Source of the DNA: Mactromeris polynyma
Taxonomy: Eukaryota; Mollusca; Bivalvia; Venerida; Mactridae
Assembly (NCBI GenBank): GCA_032209605.1
Contig: JASFXZ010000001.1
Span: forward strand, 22,634,619-22,698,618
Direction: 5' to 3'
DNA length: 64,000 bases
Each line of letters opens with the position of its first letter. The stretch's first letter is position 1. Below the pieces are notes generated by a model that searched no databases, was not told the DNA's origin, and worked only from the letters and a program-made list of their open reading frames with translations. Shown here in pieces: positions 34,819 to 46,800 of the stretch. Made by a program: the position numbers and the translations under genes.

Positions 34819-35154
34819 ATGAATAACACTACAGATCTGAACACAAGCAGCGGCTCAGCCGGAAACGTTACTTTATTGGAAATACTGGAACATATTTCAC
34901 CAAAGTTTTACCATTGGATCTTCTTGGTGCTATTTCTTTCAGTTTTTATTGTTGGATTAGTGGGCAACTTTTTAGTTTGTTACTCTGTATGGAGAAGTCA
35001 CTCATTGAAGACGGTGACTAACTTTTTCTTGGTGAATCTAGCAGTCGCTGACTTTTTGGTAATTCTAGTGTGTTTACCAGCGTCTGTCATCTACGATACT
35101 ATACAATCATGGTTCCTTGGCGTAGCAATGTGCAAACTTGTAGTCTACACGCAG
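34819..35154 (+). CDS. Orexin/allatotropin receptor-like class A GPCR, first coding exon
   Basis: This 112-codon exon starts at an ATG in an AAAATGA context and ends at CAG|GTAATG in phase 0. The extracellular N-terminus has Asn-glycosylation sequons at N2 or N3, N8 and N16. TM1 (about residues 35-57) holds the GN motif (GLVGNFLVCYSV). TM2 holds NLAVAD with the sodium-pocket Asp and continues into VCLPASVIYD, close to the CLPASL seen in orexin receptors. The first extracellular loop has SWFLG and is followed by the disulfide Cys in AMCK at the start of TM3. The intron after VVYTQ falls where peptide receptors of this group often have one. The product would be a cell-surface neuropeptide receptor, probably Gq-coupled (inference). 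TM3 with its DRY/DRW motif onward is not seen in the rest of the window, so the next intron is very long or the gene is incomplete. Confidence 0.88.
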
Positions 35155-35160
35155 GTAATG
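35155..35160 (+). other. Splice donor of the receptor exon
   Basis: CAG|GTAATG directly follows the last conserved codon. The frame then meets an in-frame TAG within about 25 bases, as expected for an intron. Confidence 0.8.
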
Positions 35161-35304
35161 ATACTGTACTATATATAGTCTAGATTTTTTGTCAAAATAT
35201 GATCAAAATATGGGAATATCGGTGGAAAATGCATTTCTACAGATATACTCTACAAACACTATGTTGTCACTTTTCTTGCATGTTTCCACTACCATAGATA
35301 CACC

Positions 35305-35381
35305 GAGTCAGATACAGGAATGTTCGATCCTGATCTACACGCAGAGTTAGCTCTAGTATAGAACATACCTGTATCGGACTC
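35305..35381. repeat. Imperfect inverted repeat in the receptor intron
   Basis: Arms 35305-35325 (GAGTCAGATACAGGAATGTTC) and 35361-35381 pair at 19 of 21 positions with a 35-base loop. It is perhaps the remains of a MITE or a foldable intron RNA. Confidence 0.7.
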
Positions 35382-35404
35382 ATGTTTTGCAGATGCAGTA
35401 AACT

Positions 35405-35505
35405 TTACAAAACTTTACAAAAGTTACAATGCAATGTTTAGAGTACGTCTGTATGAAGGCATAAGCATTCCATTTTCTCAAACTTTTAAGTTAACTTAGC
35501 ATTTC
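35405..35505 (+). repeat. Dispersed repeat B, copy 1
   Basis: Shares AAAAGTTACAATGCAATGTTT, AGAGTACGTCTGTATGAAG and a TTTTCTCAAA box with 56555-56660 in the same order and orientation. Class unknown. Confidence 0.6.
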
Positions 35506-36558
35506 TTAATAACTTAGCTTGTATGCCTGGATGAGAGCCGGTCATGTACTTTGTTACAATCAAGTTTCATACATGTCTGAAATTTTGATTACAAAAACTG
35601 TCAGCTACGTTCTGCAGTAGTCCAGCTATTCACATGTATTACATAATAAAACCGTGTTCATCAAATGTTACAGCTTCAATTCGGCAAATTTCAACGACCA
35701 TCTTTAAATTCATCAAAAAAAGTACGTTTGTTTTAGTATATTTTGTAAATTACATTGTTGGATATGAAATCGCAAGAACAATTTTCCAGCCTCCCATGTT
35801 TTAAAATCCCTCAATAACCAGCAGACAAAATAATACAATGTAATATCATACCTAGGCCATCCTCAATTTATTTACATTTGTTTACAAAAATATTCCAGCA
35901 CATTAGAGTAAAAAATGAATTATGACCAATTTGGATTGGTTTTTGGGGTACAACATGTACATAAAAAATCACGGATGGCCTTAGCATATGCAGTAATGAC
36001 AGATGTCGAACAATGCTAACTTTAAATCATTTTGTCGTAAAATTATTTCCCATACCGTCCTAATGCCACTTTAAAAAATATTAGCCGTCTCCGGATCTTA
36101 TTTTGTGATATTAAGTAGGTAGTCTTTTTTAAAGTAAACGCATCTTGTAAGTATGTGTATATCAATATTTTACTTGTCCAAGACTTCTGTTGGCCAGACA
36201 TTTTTTTAGAAAGAAGAAATATTAGCGGTACGGGGATGTTTGGAGACATCAAACAATTTTTTTCTTAATATTGACCTAATGAGAATGTATTTGCATATGT
36301 GTGGTGTAATAGCATGGTCGAATACAAGTCAACTGTGAGAAGTAATTATCTTGTTATGTTTATTAACATAATGTGTGACTTTATCTTTAATTTATATCGG
36401 TATTTGTGATCGACTATATAACATGCTTCGGGCAAAAAACTTGTATACTGGCTATATATCTTTCACTATAAATGTACATAAAATACTAAATGGAGGAACC
36501 GTATGTTTTCATGTCGTTTAATGACACGCGCAATTCAATCATGTCCTATGAATTAGAT
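35506..36558. other. Non-coding (receptor intron), nothing recognised
   Basis: AT-rich; the minus frame 36043-36252 shows no family resemblance. Confidence 0.45.
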
Positions 36559-36646
36559 TAGACCAGGCCCGGATCCACCGGCTGTTGAATGACCTTTTTC
36601 CTATTCCTAATTCAAAATTATATCCACTGTATACTATCAGTATAGT

Positions 36647-36735
36647 CGAAGCAAGTGCCATAAAAGTTGGCCCCCTGTTGTGCTCATTGGCCTTGAGCCG
36701 AAGCAAGTGCCATTAAAGTTGGCCCCCTGATGTGT
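36647..36735 (+). repeat. Tandem duplication, 52-bp period, inside the DNA transposon
   Basis: CGAAGCAAGTGCCATAAAAG with TTGGCCCCCTGTTGTG occurs at 36647 and again at 36699 with two or three changes. Confidence 0.8.
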
Positions 36736-36783
36736 TTTTTTTGTCTTCAGACCGTCTAGAAGAATTGTATGCTCACTCTCAGC

Positions 36784-36839
36784 CAGACGCTTTCAATTTC
36801 CTTATCATGCATATTATATACATAAGATGAAAGCGTCTG
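36784..36839. repeat. Perfect 12-bp inverted repeat inside the DNA transposon
   Basis: CAGACGCTTTCA (36784-36795) and TGAAAGCGTCTG (36828-36839) enclose a 32-base loop that itself holds CTTAT/ATAAG. It may be an internal hairpin or the TIRs of a tiny nested element. Confidence 0.8.
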
Positions 36840-37164
36840 TAAAACAGTTGTGAAAATTTGACACCTGATTAGCTCTACTGAATTCATTAAAATTTTCTTT
36901 ATTTTTTTTTAATAAATTCAATAATTTATGGAAGGGAATGTAATACTTGGGCCTCAAGTTTTGCAAAATAAAAGAAATTCGTTTTTTCCCGATTAAGCCT
37001 CCTTTCATATTAATTTTCACGTTTTCTTAAAAAAATGTTTAAAAAGAACTTTCATGTAATACTAGTAAAGGTACAATAATGATAAGTTGACATCACACAA
37101 ATTTTCTTTTTTTATCTTTAATTTTCCGCTGTCGTTTTGCAATTTCAACAAGATAATATTAGTC

Positions 37165-37660
37165 GAATTCTCATGAATGAGTCCTCAAATGTTAGACCCC
37201 CAAATGCACCAGAAGCAACCCTTTCATACCTATATTGTAAAAAAAGCCGGGAATTATCTGACTGGGGTTGGTACAGGAAGTGGTGTCCCCAAGATTTTTT
37301 GTAAAATGTTGGTACTTGTATGAATTGGTCGTTCTGTATTTTTAACAAGACGCACGTAATACTAGTAATTTCTCATGAATGAGCCCTCAAATTTTAGACC
37401 TAGAAATGCATCAGAAGCCACCATTTCATAACTATATTGTTAAATTTTCCGGGGGGAAATCTGACTGGGGGTTGGTACAGGAAGTTGTGACTCCTGGACA
37501 TTTTTTAAAAAGTTGGTACTTATATAAATTGGTCGTTCTGTATTTTTAACAAAATAATTCTAGTGCAATTCACATGAATGAGTCCTCGAATTTTAGACCC
37601 CGAAATGCACCAGACGCCACCATTTTATACTTATATTGCTCAAATTTTCAGGGGGAGATC
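37165..37660 (+). repeat. Three tandem units of about 200 bp inside the DNA transposon
   Basis: Units start near 37165, 37366 and 37566 with TCATGAATGAGTCCTC or a variant, then TTTTAGACC, GAAATGCACCAGAAGCCACC, TCTGACTGGGG, TTGGTACAGGAAGT and TTGGTCGTTCTGTATTTTTA. The third unit is cut short and runs into the CCCGGACCCCCC-rich right end. Confidence 0.85.
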
Positions 37661-37743
37661 CCCCGGACCCCCCTTCAGCGAGGGTTCATTCGTCCTCATG
37701 TTTGGCCCCCCAGTCTGGAATTTCTGGAACCGGGCCTGTAGAC

Positions 37744-38366
37744 ATACAGTTTAGTCTTTTTGTTTGACGGTTTTCACAAATAACTACAATCGGGTAGTGA
37801 CTATGTGCGATACCATACCACTCGTTACATGGCGGGTGGTGAGTGGAGAATGGTGAGACACATTTATGATTTCTGACCAAGAACTGCGCAGTGTGCACTT
37901 GTAATGCATCTGGTCCATTAGAACATCATTGAATGGGCTTCATCCAATGTTTTTGCTTAATGTTTGAAACGAACATTTGCATTGTATTAGCGATTCAAAG
38001 AATAATTTTTTATCATGTTACACGCGGACAAAATTTCCGCTTTTTAAATTTTTTTTTTTTATACATTTAAATATATTACAAATTTCTTTTGACGCATACA
38101 GAGGAATAAAGTATTGACGTCTTATTAAATAATTGATACCAATTGTTTTTTAACGATATAATATGTATTGTTTGTGCATGATTATTTAGGCTGAAAATGA
38201 ACAAATAAGAGCATATTAATAGTTCTTTAAATGGCTTGATTATTGGCAAAACATAAAACATCCGCTTGTAAAACCCTTTTTAAAGCTGATTTTTTTGACA
38301 AAATGAATACAGCACAACTTTGTGATAATTAAACATCGAATACATGACGTCTCGCTCTTTTAAGTG
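37744..38366. other. Non-coding, nothing recognised
   Basis: AT-rich with homopolymer runs near 38048. No supported gene. Confidence 0.45.
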
Positions 38367-38402
38367 TTATCCAAAAAAAGAGAGAGCATAAGTTGCTACA
38401 AA
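38367..38402 (-). repeat. Fragment of family A end box
   Basis: The reverse complement reads TGTAGCAACTTATGCTCTCTC, the extreme end of family A, without the rest of the repeat. Confidence 0.5.
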
Positions 38403-38789
38403 AAGACCCTATTTTTCTCACGGTTTACAGTCCATTACTGGCAAATCTCTCGAGGCATTCAGAATCATTGTGAATTGACCAGAATTCATAATGATGTAAA
38501 GGAATGTATGCCATTTTGATCGAGTAACGAGCTGTCTATTTATTTTTTTGTCAGTGCTACAATAAAATAATGAGCACGAGTTTGCAACAATAATAATTAG
38601 AGACATACCGCCTCTCTGTCCGAAATGGGATTTGTTAAAGTACACGCTTAGGACATAAGATACGTTGATGAGATAAAACTGGTACTCTATTAAATGGCCG
38701 AGGAGAAATTACGATAATATCAGGATAATGTATTGCTGTATTGCACCATCGCCTCTTGTTACATAATCTATTCCCTGGCTAACAAAAAA

Positions 38790-39385
38790 AGCAATTCCAT
38801 ATTCCCGATTTTACGATTATTTATTGCACTTATATCCAGAGTTGCCGCATCATTCCGTATTCACGATTTTACGATACTTTTATTGCACTTATATCAAGAT
38901 TTGCATTATTGTTCATATTCTCGATTTTACAATTCTTTGGTGCACTTATATTAATAGTTGCAGAACCATTCCGTATTCTCGATTTTACGATACTCTATTG
39001 CACTTATATTAAGAGTTGCATAGCCATTCCGTATTCTCGATTTAATGACACTCTATTGCACTTATATCAAGAGTTGCAGAACCATTCCGTATTCTCAAAT
39101 TTACGATACTTTATTGCACTTATATCAAGAGTTGCATAACCATTTCGTATTCTCGATTTTACGATATTTTATTGCACTTATATCAAGACTTGCAGAACCA
39201 TTCCGCATTATCGATTTTACTATACTTTATTGCATTTATACCAAGAGTTGCATAACCATTCCGTATTGTCGATTTTACGATTCATTAATTGAAATTATAT
39301 CAAGAGTTGCAGAACCATTCCTTATTCTCGATTTTACGATTCATTAATTGCACTTATATCAAGTGTCACCGCATCATTACGATCA
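38790..39385 (+). repeat. Satellite-like tandem array, about 10 units of 57 bp
   Basis: The unit is TTATTGCACTTATATCAAGA, GTTGCAGAACCATTCCGTAT, TCTCGATTTTACGATAC. GATTTTACGA recurs at about 57-base steps near 38808, 38865, 38922, 38980, 39152, 39266 and 39328, with variants between. Because 57 is 19 codons, all plus frames stay open over several units and give 19-residue periodic peptides; these are not genes. Confidence 0.92.
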
Positions 39386-41026
39386 AGAATGCAGGTTTTG
39401 GCTCAAACTTGTTAAGCGTGTAGTATGCCTTTTTATCAGACAATTGATTGAGCCATTATTTCGTAGTATCAACACGAACTTTTCATATGTATTGTGTCAG
39501 TATCATAAACATAATCTATATGTGTAAAGCAAAGTACGCAACAACATCCTAAAGACCCATTTCCAATTTAAAAAAGCTGATTCGAACTTAACTTATAAGT
39601 CAACATTTTGATTACTCGTTTTCACATTTAACACAGATTTAGAATTATAAAATTTGACAAAGATATAATATATTATACAGAGAACAACACATTCAGAAGT
39701 AAAATACGAAAATAATCTGGTTTACTATGAACACAATAGTCAACAACTATTTTCTTCAGTTGGTATATACAACATTTTGCTCCATCGACAAGTTAAGTTC
39801 TTTGTTTAGTACCACAAAGTGCCTTTACATATTTACCTTTTGCTTAATAGCCCAAAAACAAAAAATCATATTTTTCCGTGTGTAACAAATAAAGAGTCGA
39901 AATAAGACACATGAGAGTGTAAAATCATGCCTGTTTATGTAACTGAACATTGATAGAAATTTTGAAGATACGTATATCTTTTGGCTGCGTAGTATTTTGA
40001 CGTTCATCTTCCTGTATTAATATGACACATGCTTCTCTCTAACCTTATTCTTCTAGTAGTTTTATGGGAATATTGGTGTCATTGAGATCTAAACGGTAAC
40101 AGACCTTTCTATTAATACATTTATCGAGGCATATTAACCCAGTAAAAGGTAGTTCCATCAGAAAACTAAGTCAGAACTGCGATCTCTCTTGACAATTCAA
40201 AGTCGATTTCTAGGGGCATCAGCATAACTGTATGATTCAAATCATACCATGTTAGCTATTCGACTATTTTACACATAACGCGAGAACCTTATATCTTGTT
40301 GCTCCAATACATCGCCTACTGCTGTTGCACCTGGAAGAAAATTTTATTTTTTGAATTCTAAGTAAAAAATGGGTGGCTAATAGAATATCACATTGACGAA
40401 ATAGTGCATCCCTACACATATCCCTAGGTTTTGAAATGGAATAAATAAAATGTAGGGGACTCTATACAGCTCTAAAACGAAGGGTTTTCGGAACAACACA
40501 GCACTACACAACAATCGAAAGTATAGAGAAACTGAACATATCAACAGCCTCTGAACAGATACTCATACTGCGAAATGTATTAGCACAATGCCGTTTGCCA
40601 AGCAACCATGCGAGCTTTAAATTCTTAATGATCAATTGAACGTTTGAAACTACATTTGAATCAGATAATAAACTATTCTAAACGCATTATATATTTAGTA
40701 GCCATAAGTTAGATCACTTCTTTGACAGGATATCTTACTTGACAGAAATAAATCACAATAAATCAAACAATATTATTACCATAAATAACACAGCAGCGAC
40801 GAAGAAAACAGACAGATTCGTCATTTTAGATGAAAACTGTCTTTTATCAAGTGATCTAAATCATAGCAGGAGAAATAGCCACTACTTTGTCGTCATATTG
40901 TGATTGCTATGAGCATATATATGAGATATTTGTCAGCTATCAATGTACGACTTCAGTCTTTATCGTTGTAGCAAAAACAATTTGGCAGATATATTTATAA
41001 GTGTTCGTCCTAAAAAGTGACGGTTT
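39386..41026. other. Non-coding, nothing certain
   Basis: No supported gene. Around 40390-40500 a segment (GTGCATCCCTACA, GTTTTGAAATGGAATAAAT) loosely resembles 41190-41230 and could be decayed repeat. Confidence 0.4.
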
Positions 41027-41085
41027 GCTTCCCGAACGGGAATCAAGAACCTAAATAAAGTAACACCACTTCCTGATCGGGAAGC
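41027..41085. repeat. Imperfect inverted repeat
   Basis: GCTTCCCGAACGGGAA (41027-41042) pairs with TTCCTGATCGGGAAGC (41070-41085) at 14 of 16 positions, with a 27-base loop. A further CCCGTTC lies just beyond (41108). Confidence 0.65.
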
Positions 41086-43654
41086 AGAAAGAGGAATTCC
41101 CCGATTACCCGTTCATGAAGTTTCTACCACTGTGTAGGTGAGCTAGAGTAGCCCAACAAAGGCCCGATTCACCAAAGAGGACAACCTCACGCATATATCT
41201 AGGGTACGAAATGAAATAGAAATAAGCCGATGTATATTATATAACTGCAAAGGAGAGTGTAGGTAACTATACAACTTTAAAGGATTGTGCAAAGCATGGA
41301 AAGATAAATAACAGCAATGTTAGGGTCCATAAGAAGTATTGGTGCTAGAAGACTAGCAGTTGGAGAGCTTACAACCTCGTTCTTAATTGTAATAATGTAA
41401 TAACTGCAACCCCAGCACAAAATTCTACTAAGCTTATTAAACCATAGTTTGAAGACACAGCAATACATACGCGACAAGTGAATTAACCAAGAGAAGGCAA
41501 GACGGAAAAAACGCTACAAATTCTTAAGGCTAATTAAATTATTCGGTACGCACGGACAGTGGCGCCGATAATGACTTAAGTCAACCAATGTGAAGAAAAA
41601 CAACAAACAATACAATAAAACGACAACAAAGACATGAACCACACAGGTCTGAACGACAATGTAACAAGAACATTAAGACAATGCAACGGTACACTAACTT
41701 GGAACTGTCAGTAAACTACTGAATACTTGAAAAGGACGGTACTAAATCATATTTGCCAAACATATACTTAGTCGATTAACAACCTACATCTCATTGAGAT
41801 TCCATATAACAGTTGGAAAAACGGCATGTACTCGACACAATTATAAAAGTATATCTACAGTCTTTAGAAGTGTGTAAATTAAGGATGTTTACAGTAACCT
41901 TCCAGTTGGTATTAATTACATTTCTCATTATGGATAATGATGAACCATGTACAGTCATGTTTTCCATTCGTCATGAATAAATAAATAATTATTATCTACA
42001 GTATGTACAAAACGTTTAAACTAAAACGATCTCTCCCATGTTAGTATACATATCGTGAATGTTACACATTACTGGCATATCCGACAGAATATTAACCCAC
42101 TACATTATTATAATTTTTACTCATTCATTAATCCATTCAGATATTGTTTTCTATATTAAAACACACCACATGCTCAATTAAGTACACGGTGATTAGAACA
42201 TCTTCCTCTTTGCATCTTTAGCACACTTACCCATCAGTGGTGTACTCTAACCTGGCTTCAGAAATGTGTTGCATGACGTGATATGATCCTTTGTGATCGG
42301 TAAAATACCAAAACTCAACACAATCAACGGCTAATACCACGAAACTGTTGTCAATCATTATATAGTCGTTGTTGATTTTGTTCCCATTGAGAACATCTTA
42401 TAATAACATATCGGAGAATAATGGATACTGTTATCAACTCATCTTGATTTTTTAGTTCTTAATTGATTATGTGACAGTTATCACTGTCTATAATGGTGAT
42501 CCAAACAAAATGAACTGACTACCTGATATACAAATGATGTTTTCAAATCGCTTTAAATGATATCCTGTGTAGATAATGGGAAATATTTGCAAATATCGTG
42601 ATAACAATTGACAAATATACTATCTACCTTTGTAGCTTTTCTCAAAGGTCATCAGTTTCGATAGTCGTGATTGTATTGCATACAAATTAAGTCACTGGGG
42701 AAATTAACTTGGAAACATCAATGAATGTAGCTACGAGTAATGTAACTCACCTATAAAATATATTGGATCTTAATTAGTTCGTAGATCGTATAAATTCGCG
42801 GATATGGGATCAGACAATTCGCGTTTGAGATTTGCCTTTGGGAATTTGAATTTGTTATTCCAATTGTACATAGACAATGTTGTTCTTTCACCCGTTGAAA
42901 ATTATTAACACTGTTTGATGTACATAACTCTAAATTGTGCAAACACTCGTATAAATTTCTCTATTGCAATGAATATTGCACAGAAAATTCCAAAATCTTC
43001 AGAGCACTAAGAAGAAGCAAAGGGAAATAATTGATGGACCAATGGATCTAATAAAATACACTTAGCTCATTTTTCTTATAACTGAAGTAACGTCAGTAAC
43101 AAGGTTGAAGAACATGATGATACGATCAGAATCTTGAGGCACTTAAGTATGGGATTAGATCTACGTCCGAGTCTCATAGTTGATATGTCACGAAGGAAAT
43201 TTGGAGTGGTTGTGCAATTTGTATTTGGTATTTCCTGCTTCACATCTTAATCCATTTTTACCCATCTATCAGTGAGTGGTTATGTCCATTCTATTTATTT
43301 CTTCGGAATATTTCAGCGAATACATTGAATATGCTTTAACTGTTGACAATGCATCCACTTATAGCACTGGAAAGAAAGGTCACATGTCTTACTAAACTGT
43401 CCAACTCAGTAATTTATGCATTTGTTATATTTAAATGCAAACCAGACCGTTTTTGTTAATCATATGTGTCGAATAAATTTGTGAACTGTCTGTTAAAACG
43501 CAGCTAAAGCACCCGGGTAAGTTTTATAATGATGATGAGTTCAAGATGGTTCGTGGTTGGTATAACCTCTCTCTCTCTCTGTCTCGCAATTTGAACGTTA
43601 AGATGTGATGTGCAACATAAAAAAATGCCGAGATGTTACGATTCTGGTCACTCC
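41086..43654. other. Non-coding, nothing certain
   Basis: The minus frame 42751-42942 ends near a GTGAGT but runs into a stop before it, so it was not called as an exon. A short CT microsatellite lies near 43568-43581. Confidence 0.4.
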
Positions 43655-43839
43655 AGATCAAAAATGGATTTCGGTTAATTCACCGAGATTCAATGGATTT
43701 CGGTAAGGAAACGTACCCCTAATTCGCATCAAGGTTACAGACGTTGTTCGGTTGAAGAAGTTGATTTAATGGTTAACGTAAGATTTGATTGGTTTACACA
43801 ACACTGATATGCAAATAGCAAAGCCATGTTTGTACGGCT
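43655..43839 (-). repeat. Dispersed repeat C, copy 1 (inverted relative to copy 2)
   Basis: The reverse complement reads CATGGCTTTGCTATTTGCAT, ATCAGTGTTGTGTAAACCAA, TCTTACGTTAACCATTAAA, GTAACCTTGATGCG, GGGGTACGT, CCTTACCGAAATCCATTGAA and ends in CCGAAATCCATTTT. It matches 50329-50530 closely over its whole length, apart from a short insertion in copy 2. Confidence 0.85.
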
Positions 43840-46800
43840 GCGCAGAAAAAGAGACTATAACAATTAACTGATGTTTGGCAGCAAATACCAAATCAAGTTG
43901 GATAAAATTGTAGTTTACATTAGAGAAATGAACAGGACTTATAGTTCTGAACGTCTCTCTCAGATAAATTAATATGTATTTAGATCATTTTACCCGAATG
44001 AAAGTTAAACAAACATGTTTCTCCCATCTGAATCTAATCAGTCAAAACAAGCAAACGTTGATATGTACGTCATCTCGATTTACTTCGTTCCCACCTCGTA
44101 ACCTTATGTCAGTCATTTTTATGATTATTTCGTGTGGTTATACATACTTATGATTCATTTAGATAATAAACCATGCGATATTTGAAGAAGTTATAACGCT
44201 GCTAGTAATATACTCGAATGTTTTATGTTCGACATAGCATTTAAACAAATCTTTTTTTCCACACGATATTAGCGCCCGTCAAACTTTGATTTATAACAGA
44301 GCATACTTCATTTTCAGAAAAGTTTTATATTGGCTTATCTGATTCCATGTCCAATTGCATGCTGGCGCTTATATTGGTAGGCTTTAAAAGATAAACATCT
44401 GCTCATTCGTCAGAAGTATCCAAAATGATATGTTACCTTTACGTAGAAATGACACTTATGGAATAGTCGTCCTGACGCCGTTTTGATACCACGAGTTTTG
44501 GTTCTATCCTCTAGTATCCTCATAAAAGGTAAGTAGCAAGCGAACCAATTACATTAAATGCTCCGCTTATACACAAGATAATAATAAATACGCTTGTTTA
44601 ACTGATACTGACGACCTAGGCACGTCGTGTGTATCCATGTTACAAAAGTACTTAGACATTGATCATATTTAAAAGAAGTTGCATTAAAATACATTTGGAC
44701 TTTCAAAAGTCCTTGGAGAAGTATCTGTTTGTAATATCAGTAAAATGTCCGCCCAATTAAATGGCCAAACATGTTGAATAATATTTTAAGGTCTAACTAA
44801 GATAATCCGGGTGTGACTACTGGAGAGCTTGGTATCAAATTCTAATGTTAAGATTCCAATATATCATAGGTAGCTAAACTGACGGTTCGACTTGAATAGC
44901 CATTTATTCATTAGAACAATAACATTGTAATGTAACCAAATGTTTGATAATAATAAAACATTTTGAACTGAGGGAGGAATCAGTGGCTTATCATCAATCT
45001 CTCTTTAAGTCGCAAATCAGATGGCAATCCATGGGTGGCTTTAGGAGATTTTTCTAGTGATGCATCTGTCATTTATGCTCTCAGCGTTTTACAAGAATGT
45101 GTGTGCCCTGCATTTTTGGTTGTTAAGATGTCCGAAAAAATCCTGAAAATTTGATGTTTGAGTTCCCAATTGCACCATTACCAAATCTTTATTATGGGAT
45201 TGATGATTATCCATCGCTAAATCTGAAAATTCCATAACACAGACAAAAAATGGAAGCTAATTCAAAATTATTTTGTTGTGAATGACGTGTAACACACATG
45301 ATGTTTTGGAAAAATATGGAGGCAGTTTATTTGACGACGTAGTAAAGCAGACAGTTGCACTATTCTGTCATATAACGTCATGCAAGATGCTCTTTCGGCT
45401 TGTTTTATTGCAATTTATAGTTTTGTTTTGAAATGTTCATGATATTTTATGAATGTATGCAGAAATCGATATGTTATTTTAGTGAAATGCATTTCAGAAT
45501 GTGTTTTTATATGAAATACTTTTTTAAATGGTTTTAAAGTTTGAAATGTGTTTGTATGATATTCTAATATGACTAATTTTAATACCTCTGGAAGAAATAG
45601 CAACACAAAAAGGAGATATTCTCAAAAATAACTTAACAAAGATCCCCATGGAACGAAATTAACCAAAAATAGGCAAACGGTGTAAAATTTAACAAAAAGG
45701 GACACGAGGAACGTTAAAACTGGGTAAGGGTAAAGAACAGGGGAGTATGAGTAGTTATAAAACTAGAAATACGGAGATGTGTTGAAACCAGTATGGACCA
45801 AATCATATACATACGCATTCGTATGAAATACGAGGGGATACAAATAGGGTAATTTCTTACAACTAAATAGAGCTACATGTTGGTATGTCAAAACCTATTC
45901 TGGAGGATGATTTTACGTTTACCCTATATACTAACTTAAGTTAATTCAGAGCATCCGAGCTTCTCTGTGCTTCCTTTTGATTACAACTACTTTAAAAGGA
46001 ATGACGAAAATACCGTTGCATAATTGTATTCGCAACAATAGTTGGATACGACCAAATGCAATAGAATCGGCATTACTATAAATCCAATTATACAATACTT
46101 ATCCTCTTGAGATATCTATTTTAATTGAGATTGTGACGTCTACACCTTTAATGTTTGTTTTTGTGATTTTCGGGATTGCTGTACCCGGCATTTCATGCTC
46201 GCTTCTTTGTTCATTTTATGTTTTAAGATCGTTATGCATTTTGTATGGTCTTCGGCAATATCTCCGTATGACCGCTTGTCAGTGTCTTGAATATTTATTC
46301 GATGATGATTTGTCTGTTACTCATTCCAATCATTATTCATAGTTTTAATGACCCTCCATGTATTGATTGTCCCCACAGACAACATTTATTGACATACATT
46401 TATCATGACATAATTGTCATTATAATATTGATAGGGTACTGCCTTTCTATTGCATTCCTTTTTTTCTTGAGCACGGTAACATGACTTCTGAATCAACATA
46501 TTCCAATATACAAGTATTGATAAACCACCATTACAAGGATGATTTGGTCGTCTTTATAATCTCGCATTATCATACTGAGTTTCCGATCCTTGTGTCGGGT
46601 GTGCTGTGGTACAATTAAACACTGCCAAATAAATATTCCACGGACACACTATCGAACTACTGACACATACTCGGTTGGACATTATCTGTAAAAACACTGA
46701 TATCATCATACTGTTTCAGTAGATGTATTGAGACACTCACGCGTTGCGTTTTGTTTTACTTTCATACACTGCACTGTTGTGTGTCGTATATAATTTTTCA

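Larger units (their letters stand above)
36564..37738. mobile_element. Non-autonomous DNA transposon, 1175 bp, with 14-bp TIRs
   Basis: The left end CAGGCCCGGATCCA (36564-36577) matches the reverse complement of the right end (37725-37738, CAGGCCCGGTTCCA) at 13 of 14 bases. TAGAC stands directly outside both ends (36559-36563 and 37739-37743), a 5-bp target-site duplication. No transposase frame is present, so it must be mobilised in trans. CAGG termini with a 5-bp duplication would suit a hAT-like group such as hAT5, but that assignment is inference. Inside are a 52-bp duplicated segment, a 12-bp hairpin and three units of about 200 bp. Confidence 0.8.

Noticed and set aside
38733..39347. 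Overlapping plus frames of 62-100 codons with a 19-residue periodic peptide
   Set aside because: By-product of a 57-bp satellite (19 codons). All frames stay open together, which is not how a gene behaves.
42751..42942. Minus-strand frame ending beside a GTGAGT donor
   Set aside because: An in-frame TAG precedes the donor, so it cannot be an internal exon as read. No other support.
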